A DNA stretch of 64,000 bases. Source: Varroa destructor. Its lineage: Eukaryota > Arthropoda > Arachnida > Mesostigmata > Varroidae. The position numbers were made by a program, and so were the translations under genes. The first letter of the stretch is position 1; each line of letters opens with the position of its first letter. Shown here one piece after another: positions 34,801 to 45,740 of the stretch. Where the stretch lies: assembly GCF_002443255.2 (NCBI RefSeq), contig NW_019211456.1, positions 28,951,341-29,015,340 on the forward strand, in the 5' to 3' direction. The notes under the pieces were generated by a model. The model saw only the letters and a program-made list of their open reading frames with translations, searched no databases and had not been told where the DNA came from.

Positions 34801-37800
34801 CTGGAAAAATTAGTAGGGGGTAGGAATTTTTGCAGAGATGTAACTTTTTGGAGCATGTAGTTGAAAACCTGTTGAATGCATCGGTATCCTGACGGTAATT
34901 ATAGCTGTTATAGTTCCTGAAGCAAGATGACTTGAAGGCTGTTTGTTAGGGGACATCATTAACAAAAGTCAGTATGTCCACGACAGCTTTTATGACGCAA
35001 AAGCAAGAATACGTACGAGACAAGTGAAGTGAACAAGTTTATTTGCCTTAGTCTGATTACCACTTCCGTAAAGCCTTACTGAGGAAGACCCTTTTTATTA
35101 ATCCTTTCAATACATTGGGCTTTTTATTTACAGGACCCATTGGCTAAAGAATATAAACTCCAGCTAGAAAATAATGCGCCGCATACTAAATAGTGAGCGC
35201 TAAATTCAACTTGCTTCTTTACGAAGAAACTATATGCTCATCAGAGCTGAACTAGAAGCATTGCCATCAAGGTACGGCTCAAAAAAAGTACCGTCAAATC
35301 TCTTAGCACCAGAAAATTATTAAGTGTGCTTTCAGGCAGCGGCCTACTAGGTTGTCATTTGCTTGCAGCTTGTAAAAGTCGAAAATAGCGGCTACAACTT
35401 AAATTTATCGTGCAAGGTATATTTGGGAAAGAGTTTCACAAGCCTCGATTTCGTACACGTGATATTTATTAGAAGCTTTTATTTTAAAATTTGGAACAAG
35501 CGACTTTAAAAATGAACTGGACACCATTTTGGATAAGAATTAAAAAATGTATTAAACCAAGCAGCCGTTACACTAAAAAGAATACTTCGTCAAAGACGGA
35601 TCAACCGAAAGACGAAAAAAATTACGATTATCACTGTTGAGTGAAGCACATAGTTACAAAAAGGGACGTTGATTATACCTGGTTTGGCCTTTACTTTCAA
35701 TTGACACCTTAAAACGTAACTCTTTCAGCGTATGGTAAGGGCCGTTCAGCACACTGTTTCTCCATGGATATGCTTGGTGTGGAGATTTTTCAGATAAACT
35801 GTGTCTGAATCAAGTACGAGGAAGATTTAGGAAAGGATTCCATCTTTTAGTAGCACCAGCTTCGCAGCTGCTTATGTCGGTATACTTAGTTATTATATGC
35901 CGATTGCCAACGTAATCAACAGTGGAATCAAAGGCAGCTATTTAACAGGTCTTCCCTGGAAACGGGCATTTCGGCCAGAGCTAAACGCACGAAGTATCGC
36001 ATATATTGCAGCATACAAATTTTATCAAAATACCAAATGTATGTATCATGTAGGCTGCACAGGTTATTAGATATAAGGGAATCAAACTAGACATCCTCAA
36101 ATCTTTCAGAAAAGTAGGAGTTAGAGTCCTTTAAGGAGGACCTTATCTCGGTGCATGGCAGCAATTATACCTAGAGAAGATCTAGCAAATACAGAGAGCA
36201 TCGACGATTTGTAAACATTTATTGCGATGCCCAATCGAAGGCCTGTTTTCTCTTTAACCAGTATCCAATAAAATAGGCATAATCATAAACAGATAGTTTG
36301 TCGGCCATATTCAATCACAGTAGGCCGACCTATAGATACAGCTATGGTAGGCAGAGCGTCTTCAGCTCGAAAGCCTGTCTGGTCTCTTAGACCTAACCCT
36401 TTTTTTCTATCGTATCGTATTCTACAACAACCAGTCAGTGGCGCGGCGCGATGTGGCTATTTTTTGACTGTCTTACTAAGATGAACGATCTTGGGCGTCG
36501 TTGGACGCTCTTTTCTGCTAAAACATATACCGACATTCCTATCAATTGATAAAACTGCACTCTGATGGAAAAAAAAAAACGTTAAACGTACGATTAAGAT
36601 GCGTGCAATGAACTCAAGCACTTAATCTATTAGAAGCCTGCCCAAACGCTTATTTGGCGGTGATACCTCATCGAGTAAACATTGACAAACATTTTAATAG
36701 GGTAGCAACGAGATCTGCACTGATCTGGCATTAAAGCACGTCCCATCATACCAAATTATCGGAACTGGCTTTCTCAGGTGACCTGAAAGCAGGTTGTTAA
36801 TTCATTCGTTTTTTGTGGCCGGCAATTTCAGTGCCTCACATTTTGTTCGTCGCTGTCTACGTCGTACTCGTAATTAGAGTAGAAAGGGGAGCAGGCAAAA
36901 TATTTATTATGACGAAATCCGCTACACTAATCCACGAATTAGTTGGTCGCTCGAGCGGGCAACCGATGTACGTAAGATCGAGGCCGTCCCTTCTGTTAAC
37001 AGACACCCCCATCGGCGACGCTGCACCACGGACGGAGTCCGAAAAACTGGCCTATATGGACACCAGCCTCGCTAGCTGGTAAATAAACGTTTTCAGAGCA
37101 GATGAGGTACGGCGACGTTTTAGCTACAGTGGTACACATTTCATACTGTAAGTAAATTTCTATCCAACATCGAATATAGCTCCATCCGTTGAAAAAAAAG
37201 CTCGCTATATAGAAGAGGTGCGTGCAACCTGCTGGCTTTGTGTAATTGCAGCAAAAATTAGTGTGAGCGACGGTGTTGGCTGAGTGCCACAAAGATGACG
37301 TGGTATCGTGTGATTTATGAAAAACTATTCAATAAAACGTATTTTTTTCTGTGGGTCTGACGAGCGGATTTAGATGAGAAACGTTCATAGACTAGTCATC
37401 TTGTGTTCTGTCACATTCGGGGAATTGAGCGTTTAATTGAAGACCCATAAGCTCATATTGATTATTATATCATTAGCTTCAGTATATTTAAAGGACCCTT
37501 TTAAGGAGTCGGGCTATTACCCGAAGTTTCCAGTAAACCCAGTTCAAATGGTCAACTGTTGCACAGTGTATGTGGAATATGACGCGAAGCGCAGATAGCC
37601 TAAACCGTCCAGTTAGACTCATTTCTGGGTCCGAGTCCTCCGTTGCTTATTGTATTACAACTTGGATCGTTGACAAACGAAAGTCACACATAACAAAAAC
37701 CATTTGTGAAGAAAGAAACAGTTATGATGTAATACAAGTTCGTCAATTTTTTCATCATCGTATTAACTGTAAGATCTTCATTTTTTTGAGATACCCAAAA

Positions 37801-38303
37801 GTGGTCAAAAATTGCCGTTTGGCTATCAGTGTCACTGCAATTATAAGTTTGTGAATCTCCTATCCAAACTCGACAGGCTGTTACCACGGATTAGATTTAG
37901 CCTTTAGTAATCCGCTCGTCTCCGACGCTGTACACACAGTTAATTACATAAGGATAAAAGCTGAACTGGTAAACCTTCTCGTTGGCCTGACGATCGGTCT
38001 TTCAGAAGGCGATAAGCTGGGGCGTATGTTTGACAATACAGTTATTTCAATTCACTAGTTGGACGCTCGTAAAATCTCTTGTTCTTTTAATTTCCCTAAG
38101 TTTTCGGCCGACGTCGCAGTAAAAGCGCAAGTCTCCATCCCACCCATCGATAGTAAAGTGCCTATCTGTGCCTGGTGCTGTGTAATGGTTCAATATAAAT
38201 TTTTTTTATATAGATATGGTTTTTTTTTTAGTTTTCGTACTCTTTGTCGGTGAGTCTCGCCAAGCAAGAGTAATGTATGTATTTAGTTGTTATCTATACA
38301 GCT

Positions 38304-38546
38304 CTAGCTTTCAATGAAATCATCTCCTATGGCTACATAACTTGTGATGATAAACGATTCATCGAGACTCATCAGCCCATATATTGAAAAAGCCATAATA
38401 TTGACCGCCAATAACGCACGGCGTCGGGGTGACGTCTTCATGCTAGTAACTAGCTTCGAATCGTCATCGCTATTAGAGGTGTCATAGTCATCGTTTTCAT
38501 TGTTGGGAAAAACAGCAGCAGCGAGAAAATTTCGTCCGGCAGCCGG
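38304..38546 (-). CDS. Doubtful minus-strand frame, possible exon remnant
   Basis: An 80-codon open frame lies between a TGA (complement of 38547-38549) and a TAG (complement of 38304-38306). It starts with an Asn/Asp-rich acidic segment (NNENDDYDTSNSDDDSK), then MKTSPRRR, then a hydrophobic stretch (ALLAVNIMAFSIYGLM), and ends IGDDFIES. The acidic-basic-hydrophobic order looks protein-like. The only ATG is at 38441, which would give 45 residues. I recognise no family; it could be an exon, a remnant or chance. Confidence 0.12.
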   Translation of the reverse strand, partial: PAAGRNFLAAAVFPNNENDDYDTSNSDDDSKLVTSMKTSPRRRALLAVNIMAFSIYGLMSLDESFIITSYVAIGDDFIES

Positions 38547-40090
38547 TCACGGTATCGCTGCTTAAACAAGCATTAGTGGTCAATTAGCGCTGCTACTTCT
38601 TCCCCTTCTGATTTAATCAAAAAGTGGCAATCGAGCCTGTTTAAGACATGTCTAATGAGTGAGCGCGTTTGTAGGTCACAACAACAACGTCGACAACAGC
38701 CTCAGCAATGATTGTGATGCTTTTCATAATGACGGCGGTATCAATAGTGCTGGCATTGTTGATCCAGCTACAACGATGTCCATCGAGGCTTCCGCATAAT
38801 CAAGCATTAGATTAGTAAAGGATTGATTGCTTCTGCTACTGCTGCCGCCTTAGCGGTTAACTGGATAACCAGAAAGACGGAAGGTTCTAACCTGTCCTAG
38901 ATTGTCATCGCCGATAGTCGACAACAACAGCGAAAGCAGCGGGTGCACTTTTTCCATTTACCTGCGGTTGCCTGGAAGTTGTCCTTAGTGAAGCTCTCTC
39001 TATACCGAAACGCTTCTAGGAACTGGGACCGTTCCACTCATATATACCAGCACAGATTTCCCAACTTGAGCGACCACACAAACCTGTTTCTTCAAGACAG
39101 TTTTCATATCCTGTGACAATATCGTAGCGCACCAATTGTTACGCAGTCCATCTTTTAGGGGGCGCGGGCTGTGATACGAACGGCTGCATGGAGTACGGCT
39201 TAACGGCGCTTGACCGGGGCGGCCGCCGGGCACTTTAGTTTTGTAGCTGCCAAACACAGTTATAGAAATGTTAGGGGCAGTGTATCGTACCTGAAACTAT
39301 TTGCTGACCAATTGCCCTTTGTCGATCCCTGCCATCTGCAGGCCCTACCGCTCTTTCTGGTGTTCTAGCGATAGACGGCCTACAAGAAAGACGAAGCTAT
39401 TGAACCTGCAAAACAAGGCTCCAAACGTCGAACTGATAAATATAAAATCAAAATGCTGGAATAATTGTTACTTTGAAATACAGATTAACGCCGTTCTGTG
39501 GGCCGGGACTACGTTTTATACACGTTGTTCGTTTTTTATAGAAATAGTATTCACGCGTGGGTTGTGTTTATAAAGCTGTATACCGTTTGCTCACGTAAAT
39601 AGATAATAATCATGTTTAATGACTCAAATTGGCGCTTGATATTTAGGGGAAGTCATTATTGTTGTCATTATGCTCTGAGATAATTGGATACTACTGTTTT
39701 AAGGTGCGTGATTTTGAAGGCCGCCATTGATAAGGTTGAGCATTCATTTTCTAAAATATAGCATTACGTCCAGAGAAACGGGCGGAAACCGTAAATATAG
39801 GTTTCACGTGGACTTGTTTTGTTTGGTTCCTTTAAGCAGTTAATTGTCAACTTTTAATAGGGGCAGGCGCCGAACCCAAAAATTGTAACAGTACAACCTT
39901 AATCATCAAGGATCCTGTCGCCGGTTAAAGCATACTGGATACTATAATGAGTATAAAATACATTGAGTGATCTACACAATGGCATCTATTCATTATCACT
40001 ACTATTATAGTTATTAGGTGGATATTAACAGCTCATATCTAGATCACAATTTTACAGTTTTTAGCCTGCCGATCTGATCTTTAACAAAAT
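38547..40090. other. GC-richer then AT-rich, no gene called
   Basis: Up to about 39290 the DNA is GC-richer, with ACAACAAC, CTGCTGCC and similar runs. The minus-strand frame 39000-39257 (85 codons, GTG start) has mixed composition but no domain. From 39290 to 40090 the DNA is AT-rich with nothing of note. Confidence 0.35.
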
Positions 40091-40646
40091 TACCAATGCA
40101 TGTTCATGCAGGATACTAACCGTCGATATTCTGTTCTATTGGCTTGTTTTTCTTTACTAGCAGAGCTATTAGAGAAGGTAGTAGACAGCTCATCTTTATT
40201 TCGCCCAACGACTTGCTTGGCTAGAGTACTGCTAGGACATAGCACTCGCTTGGCTGGCCGCGCCTTATGCACATTCCGTTATTCGTTCGTATGCCACTAG
40301 CGACGGTATTAAGTAGAGTTTTGCTCTATACGGGCTGCGTTGCGTGCCTGCCTCTTTTGGCCTTTTTGCTACGATTCAGTCATTGAGTTCCCGTGAAACA
40401 GTCCTAGAGACCGGTTACATCGCAACGTGTTTTTGGGGCTGCCAACTACGACGGCATGAGGTGGTAAGCTGGATTCCGATCATTCCTTCATCTCCTTGGC
40501 TTTGGCAGCTTTTCCATCGACCACTAGCGGTCATGGTTTATCATCATTATTCTGGTTATGGGGTGGAATTGGGCTAGTCATGGGGTCACTCTTTGGCCTT
40601 TTCTGCTTCGACCTCCGAAGACCCCACAAGTGATGGCCCGGCTACA
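40091..40646. other. GC-richer stretch, no gene called
   Basis: Short frames on both strands at 40090-40300 overlap each other exactly and are unremarkable, as is the 77-codon frame at 40344-40577. Confidence 0.35.
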
Positions 40647-41015
40647 CTATGTGCGCCTCCATCTGGTCGGCAGGCCCGAGCAGAATGTTCGACAGGATTT
40701 GGTGCAGCGGCTAACGTCACTATAGTCCCATAGCTCTTCCTTGGTCATGACTGAAGGACCTGAGGCCAATGCTTCGTCTTCCTTCTTAGCAAGCCTCGTA
40801 GAACGTAGCCGGGCTGGAAGTAGGCGGCAGACTGCTGCAAGTGGCTGAAATTGACCACATTCCTTAACAAATGAGCTAGTGCAGTGTTGCCTGACTGTCG
40901 CCACACGCTCTTTCCTCTTCTTGTCTTTCCAACTTAGCGCAAACCGCTCAGGCATCAGGCAAACCGTCATTACCATAGAAAAAGGCATCTTTCCTGGATG
41001 GCTGGGTGAACACAC
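40647..41015 (-). CDS. Doubtful 122-codon minus-strand frame
   Basis: Opens at GTG 41015; the first ATG is ten codons in. Composition is mixed and soluble, with a basic cluster (LSWKDKKRKERVA) and near the end MTKEELWDYSDVSRC. There are eight cysteines without a regular spacing. No family recognised, and third-position composition is not obviously biased. The frame is one of the more protein-like in the window but has no independent support. Confidence 0.14.
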   Translation of the reverse strand: MCSPSHPGKMPFSMVMTVCLMPERFALSWKDKKRKERVATVRQHCTSSFVKECGQFQPLAAVCRLLPARLRSTRLAKKEDEALASGPSVMTKEELWDYSDVSRCTKSCRTFCSGLPTRWRRT

Positions 41016-41135
41016 TTGGATACTGTTCGAGAACGTTGGACGAACATGCCTGGTGTAAGCTAAAGCAAGCGGCTTATCTTTTATATATCTTTTCGGTGGT
41101 TAGTCTTTTAGCAAGCGACAGAGTGAGTAATCGAG

Positions 41136-41384
41136 ATGCCGACGGTTGCCGGGAGACCCAACAAGCCACCAAGAGACCCAAAGTACAAGGAAGACCTGGA
41201 CTATGCCAAAGCCAAACAAAAGGACGATTCCCTACTTTCCTCACTGCCTGCAGGTCACGATGACGAAGCTGGCGCCGAATACGTCGCACGACAAAAAGGC
41301 CCTTCGGGAGATCACATGGCCATAGCGAGTACTGCGGGTCATCCCCATTTTTCTGTGCACCAATACAATCGATGGCTTCAGTGA
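41136..41384 (+). CDS. Doubtful small hydrophilic protein, 82 residues
   Basis: Starts at ATG 41136 and ends at TGA 41382-41384. The product is hydrophilic, charged and Pro/Lys/Asp-rich (RPNKPPRDPKYKEDLDYAKA, then AKQKDD), with few hydrophobic residues, so it would be disordered. By hand a little over half of the third codon positions are G or C, above the window's average. A donor-like GTGAGT lies about 17 bp upstream of the ATG. No domain recognised. It is the most coding-like ATG-started short frame here, but remains unsupported. Confidence 0.18.
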   Translation: MPTVAGRPNKPPRDPKYKEDLDYAKAKQKDDSLLSSLPAGHDDEAGAEYVARQKGPSGDHMAIASTAGHPHFSVHQYNRWLQ

Positions 41385-43140
41385 AAGAAGAAAGCTGGAC
41401 AAGAACGCCTCGTTTTACTAGGTGTATGCATCAATCTTGTCAGGCAAACGAATAAGCTCGATCTACATAGGTAAATCTATAAACATTAACTTAGACGTTA
41501 CGTCTAATAGAATAGGCAATTTTGTGTTACGGGTATCCTGTATAGAAGCAGCTGGAGTTGGAAGTGCAGCATCTTGCCTTAGAAGACTAGATAAGATCTA
41601 AGAATCAAGCTTTATAACGAACACATTCAGCCCTACTGTTTGATTTCTTTGCAGGCAAAATATTTCCTTTAGTGTCTTACCGCTACACATTCGGTAAATT
41701 AATTCTACGTATAACATTTAAATGTCAGTTACAACTTCTTATAAAATATTAAATCTGGACACCTTGAAGTAATGAATTGTCCCGATAAGGTTAAAAAAGG
41801 AAACATTATTTCGTAACGCTACCTTGACGATAATACTTTGTATATTTCACATAGTAAAAAACGTTTATAAAGGTTTGATTTTTTCTGCCTGTAGAGCCTC
41901 AGCGTCCTTTGGGAACTGGTATCTCATGTCGGTTTCTAGTGTACCACAGATAGCATATTCTGATGATGGTTTGTTGGTGATTAAGGTACGATTCTTATGA
42001 GTAAAGTGGCCTTTAAAGGTCGTCAAAGTTATTCACTGCTTCTTCCTTCTAACAGCTTTTTTGAATTTTACGGAGTCAGCAATTCAGAATGGAACTACTT
42101 CGGAGCAGGAATAAAGCGGCTTTTAGCAACGTCATCAAGTCTTCCTTGATCTGCTCAGTCGAAACGAATATCTGGGAAGCACTGGCTAGCTTATCCGATA
42201 TACTTAACTTTGTTGAGTACAAATAACCTTGTAAATGCAAAATACTGCTCGTGCGTTACGGACGATTACGACATGGGATCGCCGAGCCAAAAAAGATAAC
42301 AAATTTTTTCAATGGACAAAATGCCAATCGATCCCGATGCGCTACGAGGTTTGTGTAACCATTTAGTGTACAGAAAAGGTAGGCTAAGTATAAATACGTG
42401 ACTATAACGGAAGCAATTTTTCCCGATTTTTTTTTAGGCAATACCACTCGCTGATGCTCTGTATAGTATCCATCGACTACCTTAGCGGAAAAGGTTTGCT
42501 AGATGAACGTTAAATATTTTGCTGTAAAACAAAAAACACTGATTATCGGTCTTTCACTTCGAAACCACCGTAAAATGGCTTCCGGAGAGTTGCAAGAACA
42601 TTACATCTATTGAAACATGGCTAAGGAAAAATCATAAGGTGCCCATAGGTGTTCTTGGCCTTGCCTTATCGCCCACCTTTTTCAAAATATTAAATTAGTT
42701 TTTACATTAAAAACATTAAGTGTTAAATGGCTAAAAATTAATTATTTCATGAAATGGCAGCTTGAAGCAGTTTGCCTAAACAACGAAATATAAATCAGAT
42801 GACAGTTATATTTATAGAATACGCTTTATTGTGTTATCATTCCATCATACATGGAGTGGCTGTCGAAAAACCGGGCTCACGGCCCAATCTGCATTTCGAA
42901 AAGGATTTATATCGGTATTTCACACGATATGCATATTATGCTACTGGCTGGAGCCTCTAGTAGTAGCATTCTGTAAAAATCTCCTCTTTAAACTATTTTT
43001 TTTTAAGATCTCACGTCCAGTAAGATTCGTTCCTGCGCAAATACTATTACTAAGATAGATCAATATACATATTATAGACATATTGAAAATGAGCGCACCG
43101 ATCTTTTCATAGCATTTACGATCATGTGACATTATTTGTA
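41385..43140. other. AT-rich stretch, no gene seen
   Basis: Contains TTAGACGT-T-ACGTCTAA, a 17-nt palindrome with a one-base centre (41491-41507). Otherwise nothing stands out. Confidence 0.45.
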
Positions 43141-43359
43141 TTAACCTATAAGCAGCCCACTAGTCCTTTCTGTTTGTGAGAGTACCCTTGACCCAAAGTC
43201 TGGGCTGCTGGGCATGAGAAAGAATTGGATTGTGGAAGTTCGGTGTTGTAATCGGACCATGTCAGACTGCCCACCGTTCGTGCGCTGGTGAACGTAGCGA
43301 ATGCACAATGCGATGTGATCCTGCATACGCGCACATGAGCCAGACTGTACGTTACTTGA

Positions 43360-43797
43360 ATGGCGTTCGTGCACTGTTATAAGTCACTGTATCCATGTAA
43401 ACTTATGGCTTGCCAATATTCGAGCACGACAGTAGACTTTTATTTAAATATGTATAAACATACGCATCGTTTCGCCAATGGCCAGTGTGTACATTATCAT
43501 ATCAGATTTGATGCAGGCTCAAACAGGGGCGGGCCGTTATGTTTGTTAGCCCTATATCGATCGCGTTCAGTCAGCCATAAGAGACCGGTAGGTTATGACG
43601 ACGTTGGCTTTCCACAATCACAAAATGTTAAGCAACTCATATTCTGTGTTGTTGTAAATGTTTGTGCATGTACCAAGAGAAGTGGTTTACGCGAAACGGT
43701 ATTCGACTTTTGTCTTCAACAACGTAATTTCAATAGGTTCGATGTACTGTTCTACCACCCGGGGCAGATGGTTTGTCGAAAAGTTTTATATGCATAG
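43360..43797 (+). CDS. 145-codon ATG frame, probably chance
   Basis: An ATG-started frame of 145 codons ending at a TAG. The product is Cys-, His-, Tyr- and Val-rich with no domain, repeats or targeting signal I can recognise. About one frame of this length is expected by chance in 64 kb of this composition. Confidence 0.08.
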   Translation: MAFVHCYKSLYPCKLMACQYSSTTVDFYLNMYKHTHRFANGQCVHYHIRFDAGSNRGGPLCLLALYRSRSVSHKRPVGYDDVGFPQSQNVKQLIFCVVVNVCACTKRSGLRETVFDFCLQQRNFNRFDVLFYHPGQMVCRKVLYA

Positions 43798-43890
43798 TAT
43801 TGAAAATAATATCACGAAACAAAGGGACATGATAATAATGTTGAATAAAAAATGCCATCCTACTAGAATCGGTAACAAAGATTTTTAACC

Positions 43891-44440
43891 CTTCTTCACA
43901 TACAATACCCTATTAAAGAACAGTAAGCACAAGCGATAGCAACGCTATAATGCTGAAAAAGGTCAGTTCTTTAAAAAGCGGTGGCCTTTTTTTATATTTC
44001 CAGTTGTTAGAATAGAGTCTTCCTATCCTCTTATTTAGCGCTTTTTTAGAATAGAACTGGTAAGATCAAAGTGTTAGGTAAATCAAAACCGGATCAAATG
44101 ATAAGACTACCAGCCTTGTAACATTTACCAACATGTCGTCTCCTCTTCTATAACAGACAAAACAAGCTGGATGCACGGAAACCAGTTTTAGGATAGCGTC
44201 CAAGCTTTTCAAAATATGGAAGCCTAGCAACATAGCGCACAAAAAATAATCGAAGCAGTCTTGACAGATTTCTTGCATGAACAGGTAGCGGGATATACGG
44301 ATAACTCCATGGCTCGTACGAATCCAGCTCGTATTGGTTGCCATTGACGACCCGTCGTCTCTAGTTCTAGGTTTTACCTCTATTTACCTCTAGGGAGTAG
44401 GATTTTGCAGTTGATGCCACTAACGAAGGCTGTTAGGAGG
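43891..44440. other. AT-rich stretch, nothing seen
   Basis: T- and A-rich runs; the 92-codon minus-strand frame at 44066-44344 is unremarkable. Confidence 0.4.
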
Positions 44441-45740
44441 ACGACAGCACTAAATCCGTTTCCTATCCAACGATATGATTGTTAAGAGTTGAAAATATCC
44501 TGGTGTCAGACAGACTGAAAGGGATCGACAGGACCCGGCGGCCATGTCCCACCGTTCGAGTCTCGGATTTGTGATTTCGTCTCTAGTGTGAAAGCTACCA
44601 CCAGGACTTGAAATCGGCCTGAGTGGACGTCTGACCATATGTGTGGCCCTGGTGGGCAGCAAATCTGATGTAAAGCCGGGTTTATGCAAACGAGGACCCG
44701 CCAGGATAGAAATATAGGCCGACCAACCGAAAATAGGCCTGGTCAGAACAAAGCGTCATCCCCTTTTCGTAAGCCCAAAGGCGTCTGGAATTCATATTAC
44801 AGCCATGGAACAAGTAGCGCCGTCGTTCCAGGACAAACGCATGATTTGCCAACATCCCGATTGCGTCCTAGCTTGAAAAGAAGCGAGTAAATTATAATTC
44901 GTTGACTACGACGCCGACGACGGTGAATCGCAATTATTATTACATTACGGTGCCGTATGCGCCGATCGATGGTGACGTAAAACCATTAAATGATAACAAA
45001 ATATACGAACTAACATTTATGCCGATATATTTATATCTCAATTATATCAGCACGGACCGTACAGGAACTTATATTAGCAACAGATGATGGCAAAATACGA
45101 CCTTTACTATATACACATTAATATAGTACGTGACGTAGCAGAATCGATTGTTCGCCTAGCTAACCGATATACGCAGCATACCTTCTCCAACTTGTGCCAG
45201 TAATTGGTTTTTATATAATATATGAGCTGGATCTTATATAGAGAGCGGGAGCGAGGACTATAAACCGGTCCATCTTTTCCGAAGTGTCTGAAAGCCTTTG
45301 CTGCCATTATCATCGTAGTCTTTGCGAAAACTAAAAGTAGCAGCAGCAGCAGCAGCAGCAGCGGCGGACGGACAAACAGGCCGCGCAGGCCAGATCGTCT
45401 GGCCGTATTCCCAGACATCTCGTCATCAACAACTCTATTTCGTAGACATACGAAAAAGTACTCGTTGCTTTTACGTTTGCTTCTCTCTTTCCTACCCTAC
45501 CCCGTATTACTGTTATACAATGCTGTTACCCCCCACCCCCTCGTAATAGCTGGTGCTACGCTACTGGTACCCCGTATCAGCTTGTAGAGGATGCTTGCGC
45601 TACGATTCTACTACGGCACACGGCGTTGTGTGGCAGCAGAGCATCTTCTCGATCTCAGTGCCATCGTAGCACTTAACCGCGTTGATCCATCACGATACGC
45701 AGCCAACTCTGCGTAAAGCTGGCAGTCTTGGCCTTGACGG
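44441..45740. other. GC-richer island with an (AGC)8 repeat
   Basis: Frames on the minus strand at 44450-44689 (79 codons, with SSPGGSFHTRDEITNPRLER) and on the + strand at 44684-44890 (68 codons, basic and Pro/Ser-rich) look hydrophilic but match nothing I know. Between about 44960 and 45240 the DNA is AT-rich. The (AGC)8 repeat at 45339-45362 lies inside frames on both strands. A C-rich patch (C6-A-C5, 45529-45540) lies near the end. Confidence 0.35.
45339..45362. repeat. (AGC)8 trinucleotide repeat
   Basis: Eight uninterrupted AGC units followed by GGCGG. It would read as poly-Ala on the + strand frame at 45322-45546 and as poly-Leu on the minus-strand frame at 45107-45418. Confidence 0.9.

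Larger units (their letters stand above)
31491..38303. other. Long AT-rich stretch, no gene seen
   Basis: Nearly 7 kb with only short frames. It contains an interrupted poly(A) tract (31864-31886), an inverted repeat (31670-31699) and scattered A/T runs. A GC-richer patch near 32880-33170 and another near 36930-37080 hold no convincing frame. Confidence 0.45.

Noticed and set aside
41491..41507. 17-nt palindrome TTAGACGT-T-ACGTCTAA
   Set aside because: About one such site is expected by chance in a window this size.
44553..44563. CGTTCGAGTCT, resembling a tRNA B box
   Set aside because: The T-arm stem does not pair and I could not find a fitting anticodon arm or acceptor stem.
45491..45540. 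C-rich runs (CCTACCCTACCCC, then C6-A-C5) suggesting telomere-like or i-motif DNA
   Set aside because: Only one or two units and no regular telomeric array; runs are too far apart for a convincing four-run structure.
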